64,000 bases of DNA from Costus lasius (lineage: Eukaryota > Streptophyta > Magnoliopsida > Zingiberales > Costaceae): NCBI GenBank assembly GCA_027563935.2, contig CM050448.1, positions 68,085,843 through 68,149,842 on the forward strand, given 5' to 3'. Positions 1-10,000 of this stretch are shown here, piece by piece. Within the stretch, counting starts at the first letter, position 1. Each line of letters starts with the position of its first letter. Made by a program: the position numbers and the translations under genes. The notes under the pieces were generated by a model, which was given only the letters and a program-made list of their open reading frames with translations, was not told the DNA's origin and searched no databases.

Positions 1-2038
1 TTATTTTGAAATCTTAATTTAAAATTGATTTTGTTCATGATCATGACGTTGATCTTGATTATAATCATGATTTCAAACTTCATCTTATGATATTTATCTT
101 TATCTTCTTTCTAATTTTAATCTTAAATTCGATTTTGATATTGTTTGTTATCTTGGTCTCAAATCTTGATATTGTTATTAATATTGATATTGATCTAATC
201 ATGATGAAAATTTTGACCTCGATTATGAATTTTAATTGTTATTAATCTTATTCTTATTCTTAATTATAACATTGATTTTATTCTTATAAGAATTATCTTC
301 ATCTTTATTTTGATCTCAGTTTTGTTCTCAGATTTCAGTTTTAATCTTATAATCTTCATCTTTATCTTGCTCCTAATATTCATCTTAAACTCGATTTTGA
401 TCTCTATGGAGATATTGAGTTTTAATCTTGATATTAATATTTATATTTATCTTGGTCTTTTTATAATGAGGATGTTGATCTTGATTATGATCCGTATTTG
501 ATGTTTATTATTTTGAAATCTTAATTTAAAATTGATTTTGTTCATGATCATGACGTTGATCTTGATTATAATCATGATTTCAAACTTCATCTTATGATAT
601 TTATCTTTATCTTCTTTCTAATTTTAATCTTAAATTCGATTTTGATATTGTTTGTTATCTTGGTCTCAAATCTTGATATTGTTATTAATATTGATATTGA
701 TCTAATCATGATGAAAATTTTGAACTCGATTATGAATTTTAATTGTTATTAATCTTATTCTTATTCTTAATTATAACATTGATTTTATTCTTATAAGAAT
801 TATCTTCATCTTCATTTTGATCTCAGTTTTGATTTTAGATTTTAGTTTTAATCTTATAATCTTCATATTTATCTTGCTCCTAATATTCATCTTAAACTCG
901 ATTTTTATCTCTATGGAGATATTGAGTTTTAATCTTGATATTAATATTTATATTTATCATGGTCTTTTTATAATGAGGATGTTTATCTTGATTATGATCC
1001 ATATTTGATGTTTATCATTTTAAAATCTTAATTTAATATTTATTTTGTTCATGATCATGATGTTGATCTTGATTTTAATCAAGATTTCAAACTTTATCTT
1101 ATGATATTTATCTTTATCTTCTTTTTAATCTTAATCTTAAACTCGATTTTGATCTTGTTTGTAATCTTAGTCTTCAATCTTGATATTGTTATTGATATTG
1201 ATATTGATCTAATCATGATGAAAATTTTGAACTCGATTACGAGCTTTAATTGTTATTAATCTTATTCTCATTCTTAATTATAACATTGATTTTATTCTCG
1301 ATAATTATCTTCATCTTCATTTTGATCTCAGATTTCAGTTTTAATCTTCTAATCTTCATCTTTATCTTGCTCCTAATATTCATCTTAAACTCGATTTTGA
1401 TCTCTATGGAGATATTGAGTTTTAATCTTGATATTAATATTTATATTTATCTTGGTCTTTTTATAATGAAGATGTTGATCTTGATTATGATCCATATTTG
1501 ATGTTTATCATTTTAAAATCTTAATTTAATATTGATTTTGTTCATGATCATGATGTTGATCTTGATTTTAATCATGATTTCAAACTCTATCTTATGATAT
1601 TCATCTTTATCTTCTTTTTATCATAATCTTAAACTCGATTTTGATCTTGTTCGTAATCTTGGTCTTCAATCTTGATATTGTTATTGATATTGATATTGAT
1701 CTAATCATGATGAAAATTTTGAACTCGATTATGAGCTTTAATTGTTATTAATCTTATTCTTATTCTTAATTATAACATTGATTTTATTCTTATAAGAATT
1801 ATCTTCATCTTTATTTTGATCTCAGTTTTGTTCTCAGATTTCAGTTTTAATCTTATAATCTTCATCTTTATCTTGCTCCTAATATTCATCTTAAACTCGA
1901 TTTTGATCTCTATGGAGATATTGAGTTTTAATCTTGATATTAATATTTATATTTATCTTGGTCTTTTTATAATGAGGATGTTGATCTTGATTATGATCCG
2001 TATTTGATGTTTATCATTTTGAAATCTTAATTTAATAT
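1..2038. repeat. Satellite array, block A (about four 505-507-bp monomers)
   Basis: Four head-to-tail monomers of about 505-507 bp, each with the landmarks TCATGATCATGA, AAAATTTT and two copies of the CTTAAACTCGATTTTGATCT box. Monomers 1 and 2 resemble each other most, for example in sharing ATAATCATG where most copies read TTTAATCATG. The third monomer (around 1250-1501) lacks 12 bp found in most others. From about position 190 to 2037 the block is nearly identical to about 8980-10827. The satellite sequence stops at 2038, where the truncated retrotransposon begins. No gene is supported here. Confidence 0.95.
35..46. repeat. Recurrent 12-bp perfect palindrome (representative copy)
   Basis: TCATGATCATGA is its own reverse complement and a tandem pair of TCATGA. 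It recurs once in most monomers, in the same phase. It is lost in one monomer type of the 1518-bp trimer (TCATGATAATGA) and in the a-type dimers (TCCTGATCATGA). Confidence 0.75.
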
Positions 2039-2799
2039 CTACTGAAATCATCAGTAAAGGTAATGAAGTACGAATAGCCACCTCTGGCATGTTTACTAAA
2101 TGGCCCACACACATCACTGTGTATAAGGTCAAGTAAACCTGAAGCCCTTTGACCTTTGTGAGGAAAAGGAGCCTTCGTCATTTTACCCATTAAACAAGCT
2201 TTGCATGTATCAATCTCCTCATAGGAGAATGATCCCAGCAGTCCATGATCATGCAACCGCTTAATGCGCTTCTTGTTAATATGGCCTAAACGACTATGCC
2301 ATAGCAAGGTGCTGTCATCAGCATACTTGGCTTTCTTATTATCAATGTTTTGTATAGAATATTCCATGTCCAACATGAATAACCCATTGTTAATTGAACC
2401 AGTAGCATAAACAATATTATCAAGAGTAAGATGACACTTTGAAATCTTGCATTCAAAGGAAAACCCTTTCCTGACAAGAGCAGGAATAGAGATAATATTT
2501 TTGGTAATACTGGGTACAAAGTAACAATTGTTTAATTCTAATACAATGCCAGATGGTAATGAGATGTAATAATCCCCTACAGCAACAGCAGCAACCCGTG
2601 CCCCGTTTCCAACTCGTAGGTCCACCTCATGCTGTCCCACCTGTCTTCTTCTCTTGAGTTCCTGTACATTTGAACAAATGTGAACTCCACATGCAGTGTC
2701 CAACACCCATGAAATAGAAGAAGAAGATATCATGACCTCAGTCACAAATATACCTGAGCCAGAAGCGATGCTTCCCTTCTTGTCTCCTTGGAGCGCTTT
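2035..2799 (-). pseudogene. Copia pol fragment: protease, GAG-pre-integrase, start of integrase core
   Basis: The frame continues from the gag knuckle. Numbering residues from the Met at 2745, the aspartic-protease motif lies at residues 13-19 (WVLDTAC), with Ala at residue 18 where Asp-Thr/Ser-Gly is usual. It is followed by residues typical of copia protease, including LRVGNGARV near 43-51 and NNCYFVPSITKNIIS near 72-86. The integrase zinc-binding HHCC set is visible as His150, His155, Cys181 and Cys184. The catalytic core begins with HSDVCGP, Asp211 being the first acidic residue of the D,D-35-E triad. The frame stops in satellite DNA just after TDDFSRY (residues 231-237), so the second Asp and the Glu are absent. 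It cannot encode an active integrase. In intact elements the domain joins element cDNA to nuclear DNA. The lineage within copia is not resolved. Confidence 0.92.
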
Positions 2800-3551
2800 A
2801 CAGTCCTTTTTCCAGTGACCCAGCTAGCCACAGTGGAAACACCTGTTGTCCTTCGACCGCTTCACCTTTTGTTTCCGAGCCTTGCTGTAGTTCTTGACAG
2901 GGGCCTTGCCCTTCTTCCCCTTCTTCTTGTTCCTGGAGGGGAACATCAAGACAGAGGTTGAAGGCTTTCCCTTCAGAGTCTCCTCAGTAGTCAAGAGCAT
3001 ATTCAGCAGCTCTGCCGGAGTACAATCGATTTTGTTCATATTAAAGTTAATAATGAACGCATCGAAAGAGGGCGGGAGAGACTGCAGAATAATGTCTACA
3101 GCAAGCTCCTGATTGATGGTATGCCCCAGTTTCTCCAGAGCCTCCTTGTGCCCAATCATCTTGAGCACGTCTCTGGGCTCCCTTCAGCCAGTTTGCTCTG
3201 AAAGAAAAGCTTAGTCAGATTATAGCGTTCAGTCCTCGCCTGTGCAGCATACAGCATCTTGAGGTTTGCTATAATTTCTATAGCAGACATATCCTCATGC
3301 TGACGCTGCAGCGGTGGCGTCATAGACGCTAGCATCAGGCAAGCAACATCAATGCTATCATTGACATGCTTTTCATAGGCATCGCGAACCGCCCTTGCGG
3401 CGTTCGCAGCGGGTTGAGGCGGTATAGCCGTCTCGAGGACATACAGTTTCCTCTCTGCCTTAAGAACAATCTTAAGGTGTCTGTACCAGTCTGAGAAGTT
3501 TGGCCCAGCAAACTTCTCCCTTTCCAGTAGGGATCGCACATTGAAGCTCAT
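2800..3551 (-). pseudogene. Copia gag pseudogene with frameshift and stop in the zinc knuckle
   Basis: Gag packages element RNA into cytoplasmic virus-like particles. The start is the Met at 3551 (MSFNVRSLLE), the first ATG of the long frame and about 1.75 kb after the primer binding site. The first 131 codons carry the copia gag hallmark of a Gly-x-Asn-Phe-x-x-Trp-type motif (FAGPNFSDWYRHL) and end at 3156. The homologous frame resumes one frame away around 3168-3190 (MLKMIGHKEALEKLGH), which implies an indel of net -1 or +2. The continuing frame has a Lys/Arg-rich stretch and then a C-x2-C-x4-H-x4-C knuckle (CFHC...GHWKKDC, about 2841-2800). An amber TAG at 2824-2826 falls inside this knuckle. 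The same frame then runs into protease, as expected for a copia gag-pol fusion. Two disabling changes make this a pseudogene. Confidence 0.9.
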
Positions 3552-5300
3552 GGTGTTCGTTGCTGCAGGAATCTACAACAATGCAAGAACAGCAAGGTCA
3601 GTATCAATGTCTAGAATCAATCCAGGACTTAAGAAAGATTCTTTTCTCACTATTTTATCTGACTGAAAAATCCATTAAAATAGTCCGAAAGAGTAACACT
3701 CTTTTAGTGAGATGGGATCCAGATTTCATACTTGGTCTCCGCGTCCCGCTCAGGCGAGATAAGATGCACAGAGAGTACAAGCACTAATTTCTGGTAGGCA
3801 GTCCCTGCCAATCGCCAACCCGTGCGATTCCCCTTCATCTGGGCAATCCAGCAGACTGTGCCAACTGAGTTGGTACAACACAGTCTCTGATCCCACAGAT
3901 GGCTGCCTCCATGTAGCTACCATATGCCCCATATGTAGCCTACATGGTCAAGCTGACCTGACCTACTCCCTGGACCACCACGTGCTATGCTGAGCAACGA
4001 GAAGCGATAAATCCCTTCTCTGTAACACGCAGGTGAAATCACACACCGTCTGAAGATAGATGGACGTGCCCACCGAGTGGGTACAACACGGCTCCAACGA
4101 TAGTCAGAACAGTGAGGTTTCGCATCAGAAGGCATTACGTGCTTGATATTTTAGCGTTGGATTTTAACGGTCTTTTATCTTCTTAACTATCATGCAAATC
4201 CTATGGTGATAGCAGAAGATAAATAAATCATGCATTTCTAATTATTTAGAAAATAAAAGAAAGCATGGATCTAATGTGGTAAAAGCCCATAGAGCCTAAG
4301 TAAGACCTTAAATCAACTTAAGTCTTCACTTGCTCTTCTTGGGTCTTTTGCATCTCATCTGGTCCAACCTAGGGCCCTAGCGCTCAATGCAGCTCAGGTG
4401 CGCCCACCAGCTGAATGCTCCTCTGCGATGTGTGCTTTTGTGCTCTTGTCTAATTAAAATACATTTTAATCTATCTAGACAAGCTTGACTCGCAGGTCAA
4501 TTATACAATAAATTAATTAAAAATGTGATTCGCAGATCACAAAAATAATAATTTACCAGGCTCGCAGGCCCCAGCACAGCACACATTGAAAGGGCAACCC
4601 ACATAAGATTAAATAAACAAGCATCATGGCATCATTCAATCAACATGTGATCCATAAAGAAAATAAAATTTTGAAAACCCATTGGCATCAATTTTAATTT
4701 TCTTATGTGCCCTACAACCTTACAACGGTCCATTGATAGGGATCCACTCATCAATCTAGTCAGATCCACTGCCCTTGCATGCACCAAGTCCTAACTGACT
4801 CGAGTTGACCTAATGGTCAACCATGCATGCGCCAAGGGCTGAACAACCCTCATGAGTTCTGGCAAGCGGGTGTGACCCCGGGCCTAACTCATGTGTGTTC
4901 ACTAGTCGTCTCAACCAGACCTCGCTACACGCTTTTGATGCAGTCAACCCATAGCCACCTCGTGCTTGCGCATAGGTGCTATCTGGTCAACCCATCTAGG
5001 CTGTCAGATGGTCTGATCAGACTAATTTGATCTATACTAGATGATGCTTTCAACCCCATCAACCCGTCTAAGGGTTTACAATAGGCGCATCTTAGATCTA
5101 ATCATAGGCGCGCAAGTTAAGTTTTGATAAACAACATGAACCAAGCGCCAACAACAAGTCATGCGAAAGCATAAACAAACAACATGCGCCACCAACAAGG
5201 TATACATCTTATTTTCGCATGAAGAAACTATTAGATCTAAACACTTGCGCAAGCATGGATCACAAGAGCAAACATAGGAATCATATTAGCATGCATAAAG
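3552..5300 (-). other. Untranslated leader of the copia element
   Basis: About 1.75 kb lies between the primer binding site and the gag start. It is far less AT-rich than the satellite and is not satellite-derived. Only short, unrelated open frames are present on either strand, none with a recognisable domain, so I read it as non-coding leader RNA. It contains a compact group of predicted hairpins at 4445-4570, annotated separately, and several loosely repeated GTCAACCC-like words around 4930-5060. Leaders this long are known in some plant copia families and may carry packaging or dimerisation signals, but no function can be assigned from sequence. Confidence 0.7.
4445..4570 (-). other. Cluster of hairpins with a shared TCGCAG loop in the element leader
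   Basis: Four inverted repeats follow each other closely. CTTGTCTA (4445-4452) pairs with TAGACAAG (4476-4483) and encloses ATTAAAA (4453-4459) paired with TTTTAAT (4464-4470). TTGAC (4485-4489) pairs with GTCAA (4496-4500). TGTGAT (4524-4529) pairs with ATCACA (4536-4541). GGC (4559-4561) pairs with GCC (4568-4570). The last three stems differ in sequence, but each encloses exactly the same six bases, TCGCAG (CTGCGA in element RNA). The third of these stems is only 3 bp and is weak. An RNA role such as packaging is inference. Confidence 0.55.
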
Positions 5301-5315
5301 CCTGCTCTGATACCA
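5301..5315 (-). other. Primer binding site, initiator tRNA-Met type
   Basis: On the minus strand these bases read TGGTATCAGAGCAGG, starting 2 bp after the LTR end. The first twelve or so bases match the complement of the 3' end of plant initiator tRNA-Met, the usual primer for minus-strand DNA synthesis in plant copia elements. Its place beside the LTR fixes both the LTR boundary at 5318 and the minus-strand orientation of the element. Confidence 0.93.
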
Positions 5316-5317
5316 AT

Positions 5318-7003
5318 TGAAGAAACCCCTTTCAAGAGGGGGGTGAAACCCTAAGTAGGCGCATATCATGAATTGCGCAAGGAAGCATAGGGTTTGTTGG
5401 GATCTTTTGCATGCCATATGATCAACATCATAACTTGTATAGATAAGAAGTAATTCATACCATAGCCATGAGTGGATGGCGACTTGGAAGTAAAGATCGA
5501 AGGGGATCTTCTCCAAAGAAGACACACACCAAAGTGATGAAGACTTCCTTCTTGCGCACCTCTTGTGCTAGCAAAAGTGCCAAGTTGTCCTTGTGTGGAG
5601 AAGATGAGATCTTTGCTAGGGCGATGAAGCTCTCACACTTGCTTGCGTGAACTCCACTCTACACGAGAGTGGATCGGCCACACAAAATCAGAACCGAAAT
5701 GCGTTTTGGCGTTTACAAGTTAAGTGGCGTTACATGACTTCCAATTATGGAAAGTCATGAAGCCATGCGCTTAAATCCATGCAAACCGCCCAAAAACGCA
5801 TTCATCATGAACCATGCGTTCACACATGTGTGAACCGGTTCAATCCAACGGTTCAATGCGTTTGGTACAAAGACCAAACCAAACCAGCCCAAGCCATGGT
5901 CTAGATCTCTCTGAACCAAATGGTTCAAGATCTAACCGTTCATCTCTTGATGCCTTTGATCTCACCGATCTAGCATCACTACTCTCGATCGAAGCTTACC
6001 GATCTCATGCCCTAATCAATCAAACATGACCAGACCAGATCTCACTTACAATCAGAGTTCAAACTCCTTTAAACTGAATCAAAACAATTCAGTCCACACG
6101 ATCTGACTCAAGAAAGCCATATCACCAAATTGTGTGACCCTGAGGGTTTCCTTTAAATGTCGGTAACGATAACTTACGTTATCACGACCAGTGAGGGGTA
6201 TCTAGCAACACATCACTGTCTCCCGATATAAAGGAAAAAGTCTTCCAAGACTACACCCAAACCACAGCACAAGTGTGAATCAACTTCACAAGGCATGCAT
6301 GTATCCTTTGCCTACTGGATGTTCTTATTGGACAAGCGGGTCAAGCTTGTAACTCCAATATGATGAGCATGATCAGATCAGATGAACATAGTCACCTGGG
6401 TATGGCCATACACTTTCACAATCATCTCATCTAGGGGGCCCCTATAGAACATCACACTCCTTCAACAAGGAGACGGCAATCCTATATCTATCACTAGTGC
6501 CCTAACCTGAATCATAATCATTATCCAAGATAGTCTATAACCATTATATTTCAAATGATATTGAACTACCTCAAAACAATGACAATCATCATTTAGAAAC
6601 ACAAGTGATCTCAAGTCAAAGGACATGTGCCACTTGATGCAAACAAGGATTATTCACATTGTGACAAGCAATTGAATATCCTAGTAGGGTCTGTCCAGTA
6701 CATCCAATGTACCCATGAGTCTACATCTTATTCCATGCTCGAAGCATCCTATAAGATTAGAACACATATTAGTCTCAATCATATCAAGGCTGTCTCATGT
6801 TCACCAAGATATCTCGACTAAGGACATATGCATGTCAGCCTAGCTGAACAGCTTTGAGACATTATTCAGAAGTATACATATTGCAGCAGACAATGCAACA
6901 TACTGAATAACAACCATTGCCTTTATAAACATAAAAGTTTATATACATGATACTGATACAATCCCAAGGCCTCAAACATTAGCCTTAAGGGCATACCCCA
7001 ACA
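5318..7003 (-). mobile_element. Complete LTR (5' LTR) of the truncated copia element
   Basis: In element orientation this 1686-bp LTR starts TGTTGGGGTATGCC at 7003 and ends GGGGTTTCTTCA at 5318, so it has the TG...CA ends expected of an LTR. The inner end is set by the adjacent primer binding site and the outer end by the abrupt return of satellite at 7004. It is clearly homologous to the solo LTR at 14761-16504. The outer part (about 6030-7003) aligns closely, while the inner part (about 5330-5960) is much more diverged. No long conserved reading frame is shared by the two copies. A TATA-like box and a short inverted repeat lie in the conserved part. Confidence 0.93.
6225..6232 (-). promoter_or_regulatory. 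Possible TATA-like box in the LTR
   Basis: The minus strand reads TTTATATC here, and the same box is kept in the solo LTR at 15725-15732 inside a block that is well conserved between the two LTRs. About 45 bp further upstream in coordinate terms (6168-6183) lies the inverted repeat GATAAC-ttac-GTTATC. No transcription start can be identified by eye, so the promoter role is only a suggestion. Confidence 0.25.
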
Positions 7004-10000
7004 TAATTGTTATTAATCTTATTCTCATTCTTAATTATAACATTGATTTTATTCTCGATAATTATCTTCATCTTCATTTTGATCTCAGTTTTGATCTCAG
7101 TTTTCAGTTTTAATCTTATAATCTTCATCTTTATCTTGCTCCTAATATTCATCTTAAACTCAATTTTGATCTCTATGGAGATATTGAGTTTTAATCTTGA
7201 TATTAATATTTATATTTATCTTGGTCTTTTTATAATGAGGATGTTGATCTTGATTATGATCCGTATTTGATGTTTATTATTTTGAAATCTTAATTTAATA
7301 TTGATTTTGTTCATGATCATGATGTTGATCTTGATTTGAATCATGATTTCAAACTCTATCTTAAGATATTCATCTTTATCTTCTTTTTATCATAATCTTA
7401 AACTCGATTTTGATCTTGTTCGTAATCTTGGTCTTCAATCTTGATATTGTTATTGATATTGATATTGATCTAATCATGATGAAAATTTTGAACTCGTTTA
7501 CGAGCTTTAATTGTTATTAATCTTATTCTCATTCTTAATTATAACATTGATTTTATTCTCGATAATTATCTTCATCTTCATTTTGATCTCAGTTTTGATC
7601 TCAGTTTTCAGTTTTAATCTTATAATCTTCATCTTTATCTTGCTCCTAATATTCATCTTAAACTCGATTTTGATCTCTATGGAGATATTGAGTTTTAATC
7701 TTGATATTAATATTTATATTTATCTTGGTCTTTTTATAATGAGGATGTTGATCTTGATTATGATCCGTATTTGATGTTTATCATTTTGAAATCTTAATTT
7801 AATATTGATTTGGTTCATGATCATGATTTTGATCTTGATTTTAATCATGATTTCAAACTCTACCTTATGATATTCATCTTTATCTTCTTTTTAATCTTAA
7901 TCTTAAACTCGATTTTTATCTTGTTCGTAATCTTGGTCTTCAATCTTGATATTGTTATTGATATTGATATTGATCTAATCCTGATGAAAATTTTGAACTC
8001 GATTATGAGTTTTAATTGTTATTAATCTTATTCTCATTCTCAATTATAACATTGATTTTATTCTTGATAATTATCTTCATCTTCATTTTGATCTCAATTT
8101 TGATTTTAGATTTTAGTTTTAATCTTATAATCTTCATATTTATCTTGCTCCTAATATTCATCTTAAACTCGATTTTTATCTCTATGGAGATATTGAGTTT
8201 TAATCTGGATATTAATATTTATATTTATCTTGGTCTTTTTATAATGAGGATGTTTATCTTGATTATGATCCATATTTGATGTTTATCATTTTGAAATCTT
8301 AATTTAATATTTATTTTGTTCATGATCATGATGTTGATCTTGATTTTAATCAAGATTTCAAACTTTATCTTATGATATTTATCTTTATCTTCTTTTTAAT
8401 CTTAATCTTAAACTCGATTTTGATCTTGTTTGTAATCTTAGTCTTCAATCTTGATATTGTTATTGATATTAATATTGATCTAATCATGATGAAAATTTTG
8501 AACTCGATTATAAGCTTTAATTGTTATTAATCTTATTCTCATTCTTAATTATAACATTGATCTTATTCTTCATAATTATCTTCATCTTCATTTTGATCTC
8601 AGTTTTGATTTTAGATTTCAGTTTTAATCTTATAATTTTCATCTTTATCTTGCTCCTAATATTCATCTTAAACTCGATTTTGATCTCTATGAAAACATTG
8701 AGTTTTAATCTTGATATTAATATTTATATTTATCTTGGTCTTCTAATAATGAGGATGTTGATCTTGATTATGATCCATATTTGATGTTTATCATTTTGGA
8801 ATCTTAATTTAAAATTGATTTTGTTCATGATCATGACGTTGATCTTGATTTTAATCATGATTTCAAACTTCATCTTATGATATTTATCTTTATCTTATTT
8901 TTAATTTTAATCTTAAACTCGATTTTGATCTTGTTTGTAATCTTGGTCTCAAATCTTGATATTGGTATTAATATTGATATTGATCTAATCATGATGAAAA
9001 TTTTGACCTCGATTATGAATTTTAATTGTTATTAATCTTATTCTTATTCTTAATTATAACATTGATTTTATTCTAATAAGAATTATCTTCATCTTTATTT
9101 TGATCTCAGTTTTGTTCTCAGATTTCAGTTTTAATCTTATAATCTTCATCTTTATCTTGCTCCTAATATTCATCTTAAACTCGATTTTGATCTCTATGGA
9201 GATATTGAGTTTTAATCTTGATATTAATATTTATATTTATCTTGGTCTTTTTATAATGAGGATGTTGATCTTGATTATGATCCGTATTTGATGTTTATTA
9301 TTTTGAAATCTTAATTTAAAATTGATTTTGTTCATGATCATGACGTTGATCTTGATTATAATCACGATTTCAAACTTCATCTTATGATATTTATCTTTAT
9401 CTTCTTTCTAATTTTAATCTTAAATTCGATTTTGATATTGTTTGTTATCTTGGTCTCAAATCTTGATATTGTTATTAATATTGATATTGATCTAATCATG
9501 ATGAAAATTTTGAACTCGATTATGAATTTTAATTGTTATTAATCTTATTCTTATTCTTAATTATAACATTGATTTTATTCTTATAAGAATTATCTTCATC
9601 TTCATTTTGATCTCAGTTTTGATTTTAGATTTTAGTTTTAATCTTATAATCTTCATATTTATCTTGCTCCTAATATTCATCTTAAACTCGATTTTTATCT
9701 CTATGGAGATATTGAGTTTTAATCTTGATATTAATATTTATATTTATCATGGTCTTTTTATAATGAGGATGTTTATCTTGATTATGATCCATATTTGATG
9801 TTTATCATTTTAAAATCTTAATTTAATATTTATTTTGTTCATGATCATGATGTTGATCTTGATTTTAATCAAGATTTCAAACTTTATCTTATGATATTTA
9901 TCTTTATCTTCTTTTTAATCTTAATCTTAAACTCGATTTTGATCTTGTTTGTAATCTTAGTCTTCAATCTTGATATTGTTATTGATATTGATATTGATCT

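Larger units (their letters stand above)
2035..7003 (-). mobile_element. Truncated Ty1/copia LTR retrotransposon
   Basis: A minus-strand LTR retrotransposon interrupts the satellite. Reading from 7003 downward it has one complete LTR (7003-5318), a 2-bp spacer, a tRNA-Met-type primer binding site (5315-5301), a leader of about 1.75 kb, a gag reading frame from 3551, a CCHC knuckle, a protease motif, a GAG-pre-integrase domain and the first part of the integrase core. Integrase lying directly after protease marks it as Ty1/copia rather than Ty3. The sequence ends at 2035-2038, before the second catalytic Asp of integrase, so reverse transcriptase, RNase H, the polypurine tract and the second LTR are missing. 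The satellite phase also jumps by about 206 bp across the element. With a gag frameshift and an in-frame stop as well, it is a dead, non-autonomous remnant. Confidence 0.93.

Noticed and set aside
310..2007. Open frames of 63-83 codons in the satellite, and the similar ones up to 63671
   Set aside because: They recur with every monomer, are made of low-complexity Ile/Leu/Phe/Asp sequence, shift their start codons between copies, and match no family. They come from the repeat composition.
2286..2519. Second minus-strand frame of 77 codons over the pol region
   Set aside because: It overlaps the protease/integrase frame in another phase and shows no domain; it is a shadow.
3750..4135. Short minus-strand frames in the element leader
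   Set aside because: No recognisable domain and no link to the gag frame; ordinary chance frames in a 1.75-kb leader.
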